From Psychromonas sp. SP041 (GTDB lineage: Bacteria > Pseudomonadota > Gammaproteobacteria > Enterobacterales > Psychromonadaceae), in the NCBI RefSeq assembly GCF_000470315.2, contig NZ_CBRF02000002.1, forward strand, positions 62,001-126,000: a stretch of 64,000 nucleotides of DNA, read 5' to 3'. A program made the position numbers and the translations under genes. Below the pieces are notes generated by a model that worked only from the letters and a program-made list of their open reading frames with translations, was not told where the DNA came from and did no database searches. How positions within the stretch are numbered: position 1 is the first letter of the stretch; the number at the start of each line of letters is the position of its first letter. Shown here one piece after another: positions 9,345 through 17,056 of the stretch.

Positions 9345-10856
9345 TCAATGACGGAAGCTCGATATTAATGCAGGAATGCCAGGTAACATGCCTACTGCAG
9401 CCATTACGGTTGTTAATACTACGAACATAATACCCGGTATAATCCAACGATTCATTTGGCTTAATTTGGCACTACGTTCTTTACAACCAATTAAACCAAG
9501 ATTATCAAGCAACATAGTAAGGGACCAACCAAAAGCAGGGTTAACAAGAGTAGATGCAAAGACAACAATAGCGGCTGATTGCGTCGTCTTACCTTCACGC
9601 GTCATTTCCATGCCTGCTTCAAGTAATGGGATAAAAACACCTACGATTAATGCAACGCACAATACAGGTTGCCATATCGCTAAATCCATAGGATATCCCC
9701 ATATCGCTGCTATCACACAAAACAGCGCGGTCAATAAAGCGCCAGCAGGAATAGGGCGTTTAGCAATTGCGGCAGGTATTAAATAAGTTCCCCATGATGA
9801 CGTAAAGTTAGACCCACCTAAAAGGGAGCCAAACACTTGGCGAATAGACGCAGTGGTCATCGTATCATCTATATTCATTTGTACTTTTTCAGTACGCTCA
9901 GGGTAACTGATTTTTTGAAATACTTGATGTCCCAAGAAATCAGGTGACCACATTGCCACTGCTAAAATAGCAAAAGGTAATACAACCACAAAACTTTCTA
10001 CTGTCGGTAAACCTAACATCCAACCAGTATTTTCTCCCCACCAATACGTTGGGCTCAGATGTGGTAAGCCAGGGTCAGTAATAAACTCAAAGGGCGCGCC
10101 CATTGCAAAAGCAATCGTGCCTCCTAACAAACAGCTTAACGGTACTGCTAACCAACGTTTTTTCCAATGTTCAAGTAATGCATACAGCAAAATAGTACAA
10201 ATAATAACGACAAAAGGGATGTGTGACATACCAATATCATCCCCCCAAGCCAGTAACTTTTTAACTTGAGAAATAGTCCCTACAAAACCAAGATATAACA
10301 GTAATCCACCACACACACCTTTGCTGGTGAGGTTTGCTAATCGACTTCCGCCTTTACTAACCGCTAAAATTAAACCAAACGCTCCAATCAGTAAACCAAA
10401 TGCCATCGGGTGTCCGCCAGCAGCAACTACAATTGGAATAAGTGGAATGAGCGGGCCATGAGTACCCGCTAAGTTGGCCGTTGGCAGTAAAAATCCGGAA
10501 AAAAGAACAATAAATATAGAAACAATTAATAGCTCATAACGGACATTTTCTAACACAAAACCTTCATCAAGGCCAAGTGGTAAAGCAAAGGTTGCGGCTA
10601 TTGCACCCACCATCACTATTTTACCTATCGTCGCGGCCATTGCTGGAATGGTATCTTCTATTTCAAAACGGTAGTCTTTAAAAGGTAAGTTTGGTCGCCA
10701 ACGTTTAGGCGCCATTATTTGTAATTCGTGCTCTAAGTATTCTTCTCGTGTATTAAAGTCTGAACTCGGTTTGTGCTTTTGCTCGTAATTCAGCTGATCT
10801 TTATTTTTTTTGTTTTTTGATTCTTGCTCAAGTGTGGCATTAGCAGTTTTTTTCAT
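9345..10856 (-). CDS. DUF3360 family multi-pass membrane protein, putative permease
   Basis: A 503-residue protein with a charged cytoplasmic N terminus of about 70 residues and then some 11-14 hydrophobic helices. The family (DUF3360), common in vibrios and relatives, has the general look of NCS2/SulP transporters: Gly/Pro-rich helices such as GTHGPLIPLIPIVVAAGG and a conserved SLLGGSNFTSSWGTYLIPAAI segment. I infer an inner-membrane transporter; the substrate is unknown. A lone gene, divergent from the transposase region to its right. Confidence 0.8.
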   Translation of the reverse strand: MKKTANATLEQESKNKKNKDQLNYEQKHKPSSDFNTREEYLEHELQIMAPKRWRPNLPFKDYRFEIEDTIPAMAATIGKIVMVGAIAATFALPLGLDEGFVLENVRYELLIVSIFIVLFSGFLLPTANLAGTHGPLIPLIPIVVAAGGHPMAFGLLIGAFGLILAVSKGGSRLANLTSKGVCGGLLLYLGFVGTISQVKKLLAWGDDIGMSHIPFVVIICTILLYALLEHWKKRWLAVPLSCLLGGTIAFAMGAPFEFITDPGLPHLSPTYWWGENTGWMLGLPTVESFVVVLPFAILAVAMWSPDFLGHQVFQKISYPERTEKVQMNIDDTMTTASIRQVFGSLLGGSNFTSSWGTYLIPAAIAKRPIPAGALLTALFCVIAAIWGYPMDLAIWQPVLCVALIVGVFIPLLEAGMEMTREGKTTQSAAIVVFASTLVNPAFGWSLTMLLDNLGLIGCKERSAKLSQMNRWIIPGIMFVVLTTVMAAVGMLPGIPALISSFRH

Positions 10857-11249
10857 TATTAATCCCTGTCGTCACTATTTAAAAAACACTCTGTATTTCA
10901 ACGCAGTCACACTACGCTTAGGTGATATTGATTACTAATAACGAGATACAATCATTAGCTATACATCATGTTTTTCATTAATTTAGGGGAGTAAACTGTA
11001 TTGCGTCACACAGATTATAAAATCTATTTTTTACGTTTTATTGATTTAATGACTATCTTCAACGCAGTGAGTCATATGTCGATAAATAAAAGTCACCAAA
11101 GGAAAGAAATCGCAGGAAAGAAATCGCGGACATATATGGACGCTCTCTCGTAGTGGAAAGAAATCGCGGACACCCATCTATTTGAATAATTGTAATGCTT
11201 AGACTATCTTTTAGAAATGCTTATTTCTGCATCTAGGAGGTAGTTCGTT
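10857..11249. other. Upstream region with triplicated 13-bp motif and REP-like sequence
   Basis: Between the divergent DUF3360 and transposase genes. GGAAAGAAATCGC occurs three times exactly (11101, 11115, 11155), twice followed by GGACA. The REP-like stretch continues to about 11185. No gene is seen. Confidence 0.6.
11101..11185. repeat. Left REP-like repeat cluster of the transposase locus
   Basis: Three exact GGAAAGAAATCGC copies plus CGCGGACA twice. The segment GCGGACATATATGGACGC is a near-palindrome around CATATATG. This arrangement suits substrates of Y1-type REP transposases. Confidence 0.65.
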
Positions 11250-12254
11250 ATGACTCAATCTCGCCAATCTCAAGTATCGTTATCTGATACCCCTTATTAC
11301 CATTGTATTTCTCGCTGTGTTCGTCGAGCTTATTTGTGTGGAGAAGATAAATACACGGAAAAATCATTTGAACATAGACGACAATGGGTTGTTGAACGCA
11401 TGCATTATCTAGCCTTTCTGTTTAATATCGATATTTGCGCCTACGCTATCATGTCTAACCACTATCACCTTGTATTACATATTGACGAGGCGCTTAACGA
11501 AAGCTTAAGTCATGAAGAGGTTTGTGAACGCTGGTGTCAGCTTTATTCAAAACCTATACTCGTTGAGCGTTGGCAATCAGAGCAAATAGTATCTGAGGCT
11601 GAAAACAAAGCCGCATTAGCTATTATCGAAGGATGGAGAGGAAGATTAGTGGATATTTCATGGTTTATGCGCTGTTTAAATGAATTCATTGCGCGTAAAG
11701 CCAATAAAGAAGATGAGTGCTCAGGACGTTTTTGGGAAGGCCGATTTAAATCTCAAGCACTATTAGACGAAGATGCGTTATTAACTTGCATGGCTTATGT
11801 TGATTTAAACCCAGTACGAGCAAAAATGACTGTCAGTGTAGAAACGTCAGAATATACATCTGCTTACGAACGCATTCATGGTGTTGCCCAACAGCATGAA
11901 AAGCCACAGGAGTACCCTTTTATTAAAAAGCCTTTATTTGGCTTTGTGGGTGATGAGAACCAACATCATGCTGAAAAGAACACACAAGGTCTCCCATTTT
12001 CATTATTAGACTATATTGAGTTAGTTGATTGGAGTGGGCGAATAATAAGGGAAGATAAACGAGGTGCTATTTCAAATCAACGACCTAAGTTATTATCAAT
12101 GCTTAGTTTAGATGATGATAGTTGGTTATCACTAGCGAGTAGTTTTGGTAAAGATTATCACGGAGCAGTGGGTTCGTTAGAAGCATTAGCGGCTTATGCA
12201 AGCAACACAGGTAAACGCTGGATAGCGAGTAAGAATCAATTACGACTGCATTAA
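11250..12254 (+). CDS. REP-associated tyrosine transposase (RAYT, Y1/IS200-like)
   Basis: A 334-residue Y1 transposase-family protein. The single-strand nuclease motif HUH appears as HYH at 71-73 in AIMSNHYHLVLHI. The likely nucleophile is Tyr183 in MAYVDLNPVRAKM, a block typical of this family, and GRFWEGRFKSQALL precedes it. RAYTs are domesticated relatives of IS200/IS605 transposases that process REP palindromes. A good AGGAGG lies upstream of the start. REP-like inverted repeats flank the gene on both sides. The C-terminal 120 residues are not recognised. The gene appears intact. Confidence 0.92.
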   Translation: MTQSRQSQVSLSDTPYYHCISRCVRRAYLCGEDKYTEKSFEHRRQWVVERMHYLAFLFNIDICAYAIMSNHYHLVLHIDEALNESLSHEEVCERWCQLYSKPILVERWQSEQIVSEAENKAALAIIEGWRGRLVDISWFMRCLNEFIARKANKEDECSGRFWEGRFKSQALLDEDALLTCMAYVDLNPVRAKMTVSVETSEYTSAYERIHGVAQQHEKPQEYPFIKKPLFGFVGDENQHHAEKNTQGLPFSLLDYIELVDWSGRIIREDKRGAISNQRPKLLSMLSLDDDSWLSLASSFGKDYHGAVGSLEALAAYASNTGKRWIASKNQLRLH

Positions 12255-12440
12255 CCAGTGCATTTTTTATTCACAAAATAATATACTCTTCAATTAGCTA
12301 CCGCTAAAATTTTTCATATTTGAAAACGCTATTATTTGTCACAAACTCCCTCAAATTTATATATTTAACGATTAAATAAACTAATTTCGTAATTACTTTT
12401 ATTTTTCACTAATGAAAATAGGTTTGTTTTTGGTTGTTTA

Positions 12441-12505
12441 AATTAATGGATGTCCGCATTTTTCTTAGTTTTAATTAATGGATGTCCGCGTTATAGCGTT
12501 TATGG
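12441..12505. repeat. Right REP-like repeats, duplicated 17-mer
   Basis: AATTAATGGATGTCCGC is present exactly twice, 32 bp apart, followed by GGGTGTCCAGC. They are complementary in orientation to the GCGGACA boxes left of the transposase. Confidence 0.7.
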
Positions 12506-12579
12506 GTGTCCAGCACTTTTAAGTCTTTTGAAGCTTCAAGCATTTGGCGAGAACGTGAAGCTACCCCAAAAGAGAAAGG

Positions 12580-12774
12580 GACATTTGGTTAAAGACACAA
12601 ACCAAAAGCTTGGAAGAGTCAAAAATTCTCTGCAAGGTGAATTCTCACCAGAAGAATTTAATGAAAAATTCAAGACGATGTTTCCTGTTGAATTTGATAT
12701 TTATTCATTTGAAAAACGAAATGAATTTGATAAATGGGTTTCTAATGTATTAAGTTCGTCACCTAAAAAATAAA
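12580..12774 (+). CDS. Small unknown protein or 3' remnant of a gene
   Basis: The open frame begins inside the REP-like repeat at 12450, but its first 35 codons or so are repeat-derived. The part that looks protein-like starts around KRKGHLVKDTNQK and continues with an acidic/aromatic stretch (SPEEFNEKF, PVEFDIYSFEKR, DKWVSNVL). A TTG at 12580 has AAAGGGA upstream and would give about 64 residues; a GTG at 12559 is another option. It may instead be the C-terminal remnant of a gene cut by the REP element. No family is recognised. It lies about 70 bp before the HNH-like gene in the same direction. Confidence 0.4.
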
Positions 12775-12844
12775 CATACAAGTTGCTGTGCCCTGACTCG
12801 ATACAGGTGGTGAGCAAGGCGTTATCTGCACACAGGAGAGTTCG

Positions 12845-13723
12845 ATGCAAGGAATATGCAAATTATGCAATAAGGAAGGCACCCTTAAAGAAAGCCACTT
12901 CATTCCGAAATTCATAGGGAAATGGATAAAAAAAACGTCTATTACTGGTTTTTTGCGTGAGAACAACGATATCCATAAAAGGAAACAAGACATAGCCAAG
13001 GAATATTGGCTATGTGGAGAGTGTGAAGGGTTATTCTCTAACTGGGAAAGACAGTTCGCCAACAATATATTTCATCCCTTCGTAGATGATAATAAGTCTA
13101 AAGCTTCATATGAAAACTGGATGCCAAAGTTTTGTGCTTCCATTTCGTGGCGTACGTTGACCTATATACGTAGCAAGAACCCAGAGTTAAAAGGCAGCGA
13201 TGAGGATTATAAGCTTCTTGACGCGGCTGAATCCCACCTTGCAAAATACCTTCTTGGAGAGAATAAATATTTAGAACACTATAAACAGCATGTATTCCCA
13301 CTAGAAGAGATAGAGTCAACGACTCAGGCAGGGCTACCGCCTAATATAAACAGATATTTTCTACGAGTCATGGCTATGGATATTATCAACAACTCGGAAA
13401 ATATTTATATATATACAAAGCTACCACGCTTTATCATTCTAGGTGTTGTTAAGTCTTCAGAATCGCAAGATATGCGTTCAAGCCAAATTAGAGAAAAATC
13501 AGGGAAAATAAAGCCAAGAGATTATTGGTGGCCCGAAGGATTTATAAGCTATATAGTAGAAAAAACAGAAGAAATCAGTGCTAAAAGTAAAGCTATTACT
13601 GAAAAAGATGGTAAAAAGTTTGAAGAATTCATTCTTAAGAATCCAGACAAAGCAGCAAATTCAAAGCAGTTTGAAGCATTTATTCATGATTATGAAATGT
13701 TTGGTGATGATGTATTCAGATAA
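12845..13723 (+). CDS. Cys/His treble-clef (HNH-like) protein of unknown role
   Basis: A 292-residue protein. The N terminus has the metal-binding pattern Cys5-x2-Cys8, then SHFIPKF (His18), then Cys57-x2-Cys60-Glu61 (LCGECEGLF). This matches the treble-clef arrangement of HNH-endonuclease relatives, where the SH.IP.. segment replaces the usual first HNH box. The remaining 220 residues look helical and are not recognised; the C terminus is charged. A strong AGGAG sits at good spacing, and a rho-independent terminator follows at 13835. Such proteins often sit in accessory or defence islands, as here. Nuclease activity is inference; a structural zinc site is equally possible. Confidence 0.7.
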   Translation: MQGICKLCNKEGTLKESHFIPKFIGKWIKKTSITGFLRENNDIHKRKQDIAKEYWLCGECEGLFSNWERQFANNIFHPFVDDNKSKASYENWMPKFCASISWRTLTYIRSKNPELKGSDEDYKLLDAAESHLAKYLLGENKYLEHYKQHVFPLEEIESTTQAGLPPNINRYFLRVMAMDIINNSENIYIYTKLPRFIILGVVKSSESQDMRSSQIREKSGKIKPRDYWWPEGFISYIVEKTEEISAKSKAITEKDGKKFEEFILKNPDKAANSKQFEAFIHDYEMFGDDVFR

Positions 13724-14370
13724 CTAATGAATGACTAGCTCAACTAGGTTGCAGTAACACTTAACTAGCCGTTGAGTTTGATTAGTGTCTTTACCTGTAT
13801 TTACCATAACACCCGTTAAACGCGGCAATTAGAGGCTACCTAAATGAGTAGCTTTTTTGTCTATGAAGGTAAATGATCTAAGTTGCTTTGTACACCGAAG
13901 CACCATAGAAGGTTAAGCCGCTAACGCCCCCTTAGCGAGGTACGGTTGTTTTATCGAGCAAATTAATAAAAATGAGTTTTTTGCTCCCTTAAGGGAAAAG
14001 CGTTCATAATGGTTTTATATATTATGGTCAAATCTTTAATTCTGCCTTTCCACCGTAAATACGGAATGATTTTCTCTAAAAAGCTGTTCTTTAGTCTATC
14101 AATACAGCTATCAAACTATAGAGAGGGGAAGTAATGAGTGTGTATTTTTTCCTTTGCTCTACCAATCATGTAATAAACCTAATGTTCAGAAGCCTTTGTC
14201 AAATAAGGTCAGGTTGTTCTCTAGTATGCAATAGGTTAAGTTCATGGCTAAATTCATTTAGCTTTAAAACACATATATCAAAAATATACGTTTTCTAATT
14301 TTGTCATTGAAGTTTAAAATTAAAACGCGGGTATCAGATGCCCCTATAGGACTCATTAGTTTTCTTTTGT
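13724..14370. other. Convergent intergenic region
   Basis: It holds the terminator at 13835-13858 and an inverted repeat CGCTAA-CGCCCCC-TTAGCG near 13920. A possible 54-codon frame at 14134-14298 follows a purine-rich GAGAGGGGAAG but has no recognisable protein character. I do not call a gene. Confidence 0.4.
13835..13858 (+). terminator. Rho-independent terminator of the HNH-like gene
   Basis: GCTAC (13835-13839) pairs with GTAGC (13848-13852), extended by a G-T pair, followed by six T residues (13853-13858), about 110 bp after the stop codon. Confidence 0.75.
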
Positions 14371-15510
14371 TTATTTCTCATAATCCGATTTTCCTGTTGA
14401 TTTCTCTGATGTTAATTTGCAGCTACGACCAAACCAGTTTCTATATTTTTCAATAAAGGTGTCGCTGGCTTTCGCACTACTTTGTTGCGCACATTGCTGT
14501 ATTACTGTTTGTGTACTGCCGAAGCGTGTTTTGCACTCAGAACGAAAACGTTTTTCTAATTCATACATAGATGTGAATGGTTTACCACAAGACTGAAAAG
14601 TGCCTGCTGGCATTTTAAATTTGGATATAGTCGAGTAATATTGTACATTTTGTTGCTGAACTCTACTTCCGCCATTTAATGATAAGGTATTATTGCTTAC
14701 CGAATTTAATACATTTTGCGTAGTATTTGGTAAATATTTATTCCTGCTTGCATTTTCCGTCTCTTGCTTACTCTTAGCAATTTTGGCTCGTAGTCTTTCT
14801 CGCTCCAGTTGCTTTTCATTTCTTGATTCATTGTCTATATCTATATTGGTTTTTCCATTCTTAATTGCTGTTGACATCCTATATTCGATGCTTTTTATGT
14901 TACGATTTACGTCCTTTATATTGACTATTTTTTTATCTTTATTAATAGCGACTTCCCATTTGATTGGGATAAATTTACCACTTGACAATCTATGAATATT
15001 TATGTATTCATACAGGCGATACTCAGTTTGCCAACGGTTATCACATGGTTTGTTATAATATTTTCTGGGATTAATCTTGAGAGAGAAAGATTGCTCTATT
15101 CCTACAGATCCGTCTCCAACAATATAATAGTTTTTAAACCAATACTCGCTACCACCTTCAAAAAAACCTTTACCTGCATATACAATTTGGTGTCTATTAT
15201 GTAATACCAGAAAATAATTACTAATTAAGCGTTTTAAATCTTGAGCACTTTCACCTATTAAATTTTTATTAATTGAGGCTGCACGGAAATTGGGAGGCCC
15301 ACAAAATTTTTCTAGAGAACGGTTTGCATAAGGAAATTTTATTTCTTCATTTGAGCTTTGTTTCATCAGTGCAATAATACCATCTAGAGCCTCTTGGGCA
15401 TTGTTTAGGCTTACCTCTTTATCGTAGGTAGGTTCTGGTGTAGGCGGAGGAGTTGATGCACATGAGATCAATACAAGAGATAAAGAACTAACAAAGCAAA
15501 TTTTAATCAT
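14371..15510 (-). CDS. Unknown lipoprotein with central coiled region
   Basis: A 379-residue protein I do not recognise. The N terminus is a lipoprotein signal (LVLISCASTPPP, Cys17), followed by a Pro-rich linker. Residues about 35-200 form a mixed domain. An Arg/Glu/Lys-rich stretch (RNEKQLERERLRAKIAKSKQ) suggests a short coiled coil, and a Ser/Asn/Gln-rich linker comes next. The C-terminal ~85 residues carry four Cys (SCGKPF, SECKTRF, QQCAQQ, RSCKLT) that could form two disulfides. It is probably envelope-anchored. The Shine-Dalgarno is weak. It lies in the accessory island without an operon partner. Confidence 0.7.
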   Translation of the reverse strand: MIKICFVSSLSLVLISCASTPPPTPEPTYDKEVSLNNAQEALDGIIALMKQSSNEEIKFPYANRSLEKFCGPPNFRAASINKNLIGESAQDLKRLISNYFLVLHNRHQIVYAGKGFFEGGSEYWFKNYYIVGDGSVGIEQSFSLKINPRKYYNKPCDNRWQTEYRLYEYINIHRLSSGKFIPIKWEVAINKDKKIVNIKDVNRNIKSIEYRMSTAIKNGKTNIDIDNESRNEKQLERERLRAKIAKSKQETENASRNKYLPNTTQNVLNSVSNNTLSLNGGSRVQQQNVQYYSTISKFKMPAGTFQSCGKPFTSMYELEKRFRSECKTRFGSTQTVIQQCAQQSSAKASDTFIEKYRNWFGRSCKLTSEKSTGKSDYEK

Positions 15511-15841
15511 AATTTTAACTTTTTAAGTGTTTAAATAGTATAAAAAAACTTCTTATATCATATTTATAGTAACATTTTTTTACATTGTCAAGAAAAAGCA
15601 GGGTCAGATCTTGCTTTTTGCTATTACTCTCTATTGAGAGGAAACCAGCATAAATTGGGTATTCCAACCGATAATCGAGCAAATATGCTAAGGCGTTTTG
15701 TGCCCCTTTGCGTCTCAGAAACTAATAAAATTGTGACCATAATACCCCCATGACAATTAGCTTTAACGGAAAAATCTGTTTCAAACAAATGATGAATACA
15801 AACCATTTCAAATGCTCTCCCTAAATTACGATTATAGGCAC
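15511..15841. other. Intergenic region with first flanking repeat of the antitoxin cassette
   Basis: No gene is supported: a 60-codon leftward frame at 15624-15806 overlaps the repeat and looks spurious. A degenerate repeat (15642-15735) here recurs downstream of the antitoxin at 16256-16319. Confidence 0.4.
15642..15735 (+). repeat. Direct repeat, copy 1, flanking the orphan antitoxin
   Basis: AAACCAGCATAAATT begins the copy and TTTTGTGCCCCTTTGCG ends its core. The copy at 16256-16319 has AAACCAGCACAAACT and GTTTGTGCCCCTAAGCG, then a related AGAAA..TAAT..A..GTGA tail. Copy 1 carries about 20 extra bases in the middle. Confidence 0.55.
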
Positions 15842-15870
15842 TTCACATCCTGTATTCCACAGGCTACAAT
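15842..15870 (+). promoter_or_regulatory. Promoter with embedded palindromic operator for the antitoxin
   Basis: TTCACA (15842-15847) and TACAAT (15865-15870) are spaced by exactly 17 bp, a good sigma70 promoter shape. Between them lies the palindrome CCTGT-ATTCC-ACAGG (15849-15863), well placed for autorepression by the helix-turn-helix antitoxin encoded just downstream. This is inference from position. Confidence 0.6.
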
Positions 15871-15932
15871 TAACAGTATGAAGTATTCTACTGAAAAAAC
15901 ACATAAGCTACTGAAAGAATTGGATGTTTAAA

Positions 15933-16211
15933 ATGCCAAATAAAGCAAGCCCATTTAATCCTTTTGATTACATGAAGACGCAAGATGAAATTAATACTTT
16001 CTTGCGCGAATGTTTAGAAGATGATGATCCAAATGTTTTTGTTTCAGCTTTAGGCCATTTAGTTAAAGCTCATGGAGTTACAGATGTGGCAGAAGTGACA
16101 GGGCTAAGCCGTGAAAGTTTATATAAAACTTTCAACGGGAAAACTCAGCCGAAATGGGACACCATATTTAAAGTAAGTCATGCGATAGGGATTCAATTAG
16201 CAGTAACATAA
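15933..16211 (+). CDS. Orphan HigA-type addiction-module antitoxin
   Basis: A 92-residue helix-turn-helix protein of the TIGR02684 antidote type. Visible features are the N-terminal PFNPFDYMKTQDEINTFL, the mid block VSALGHLVKAHGVTDVAEVTGLSRESLYKTFNG (the HTH) and the ending W.TIFKVSHAIGIQL. Partners in this family are RelE/HigB-like toxins, normally encoded immediately upstream. None is present: only a 17-codon frame (15878-15931) stands there, ending one base before this ATG. An alternative start is the ATG at 15924. The upstream promoter contains a palindrome suited to autoregulation. It may protect against toxins carried elsewhere. Confidence 0.85.
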   Translation: MPNKASPFNPFDYMKTQDEINTFLRECLEDDDPNVFVSALGHLVKAHGVTDVAEVTGLSRESLYKTFNGKTQPKWDTIFKVSHAIGIQLAVT

Positions 16212-16362
16212 TTTATCATTGCAGTAGTACGGTGATTTTGGCTACTGATTTAGAGTAAACCAGCACAAACTCCTATCTCGGTTTGTGCCCCTAAGCGCCC
16301 TAGAAAGCTAATTGAAGTGAGATAGTCGTTTGTATTACAGCAGAATAACCTGAAAAGCTTAG
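16212..16362. other. Short gap holding the second flanking repeat
   Basis: Contains repeat copy 2 and, inside it, a hairpin GCACAAAC/GTTTGTGC at 16262-16286. Confidence 0.4.
16256..16319 (+). repeat. Direct repeat, copy 2, flanking the orphan antitoxin
   Basis: Matches the 15642-15735 copy at both ends (AAACCAGCAYAAA and TTTGTGCCCCT..GCG). Together they bracket the antitoxin gene and its promoter like cassette boundaries. Confidence 0.55.
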
Positions 16363-16553
16363 TTAAAAATACCGTGCTCAAGTCTGCCAATGACATTCAA
16401 AACGATCTCAACATCTTTATCAGTTGATAGCATATCAATAGGTAGCCTACCTCCTAATGCTTTTACTTGCGTTTTTAACCATAGCAAAGCCTCTTTATCA
16501 TTTACAAAGAATTGAACCGCAGAAATTAAAACTTGAGGATATTGTCGCCCATG
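16363..16553 (-). pseudogene. Remnant of an MbcA/ParS/Xre-type antitoxin (C-terminal domain)
   Basis: A leftward open frame without a usable start codon, preceded by an in-frame TGA. It encodes about 63 residues, including AVQFFVNDKEALLWLKTQV, then KALGGRLPIDMLSTDKD and IGRLEHGIFN at the stop. The W..., LGGR.P.D.L.T and G..EHG.F pattern is the toxin-binding domain of antitoxins from RES-Xre modules. The N-terminal helix-turn-helix and any RES toxin are missing, so this is a decayed fragment. No start or Shine-Dalgarno supports expression. Confidence 0.7.
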
Positions 16554-16605
16554 TCATTTTGAAACGATGAATGGATGTTTTAGAAAATTAACTTAACTAG
16601 TTTGT

Positions 16606-16738
16606 GAGAATTTAGTTGACCACGTCAATATGATATTGAGTGGCGGAGGAAAATGTTATTAGCTGGCAAATCTAAATGTTATCAACTGACAAAACTGGTG
16701 TAATTAAATGACCAAGTTAATGTAATTATCCAGTTTGT
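16606..16738. repeat. Array of ~19-bp repeats at 22-23 bp spacing, transposon-end-like
   Basis: Four clear units begin at 16653 (ATGTTATTAGCTGGCAAAT), 16676 (ATGTTATCAACTGACAAAA), 16698 (GTGTAATTAAATGACCAAG) and 16720 (ATGTAATTATCCAG). A fifth, weaker unit lies near 16606 (TTTAGTTGACCACG). Regular TGTNATTNNNTGACNA-type repeats are the usual form of transposase binding sites at the ends of Tn7/Tn5053/CAST-type elements. No transposase gene is nearby, so it may be an orphan or solo end. Confidence 0.5.
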
Positions 16739-16914
16739 CCTTTAAAACCAATTTTTATGTTACCTAAATCATGTTTTTTTCCTAACTCATCGAAAAGAGT
16801 TAAATAAAACATTGTTACAAATGAATAATCATTCCAATTATCAATATGTAAATAAGCAGTATTTATTGCTTCATTTGGAGTTCTTTGATTGCTAGGTACT
16901 ACAATAAATTTCAT
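16726..16914 (-). pseudogene. N-terminal fragment of a larger unknown gene, truncated at the repeat array
   Basis: A 62-codon leftward frame. Residues 1-58 look like a genuine protein N terminus (MKFIVVPSNQRTPNEAINTA, then YLHIDNWNDYSFVTMFYLTL and DLGNIKIGFKG), but the last four codons lie in the repeat array at 16720-16738 and then stop. I infer that a longer gene was cut by insertion or deletion at this junction. The style resembles the start of some accessory AAA-ATPase proteins, but that is a weak impression and I do not assign a function. The Shine-Dalgarno is weak. Confidence 0.5.
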
Positions 16915-17056
16915 TTGAGACTTATCCTAAAATGTTGAATTAATTTATTTAAACAAATATTGATATTTCCTAAAAATATTAATTTAATTTTTATTGTTTT
17001 TTAATCATAGAAATATATATTTAATGATATTATTTGAGTTTATTCTTATATCATAA

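Larger units (their letters stand above)
11101..12505 (+). mobile_element. REP-associated transposase locus with flanking REP-like inverted repeats
   Basis: On the left, GGAAAGAAATCGC repeats lead to GCGGACACCCAT (11166-11177). On the right, AATTAATGGATGTCCGC occurs twice exactly (12441-12457, 12473-12489), and GGGTGTCCAGC follows at about 12493. The right-hand ATGGATGTCCGC is the inverted complement of the left-hand GCGGACA-CCAT, so the transposase lies between inverted REP-like termini. The boundaries are approximate. Confidence 0.65.

Noticed and set aside
12774-12845. attC-like GGCGTTAT before the HNH-like gene
   Set aside because: The paired core sites and simple-site symmetry of an attC could not be found, and no integron integrase is present.
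14134-14298. Possible 54-codon gene with a purine-rich upstream stretch
   Set aside because: The peptide is Ser/Cys/Phe-rich without recognisable features and the purine stretch is too long and loose to count as proof.
15624-15806. Leftward 60-codon open frame upstream of the antitoxin
   Set aside because: It coincides with the degenerate flanking repeat; composition and lack of ribosome site suggest a chance frame.
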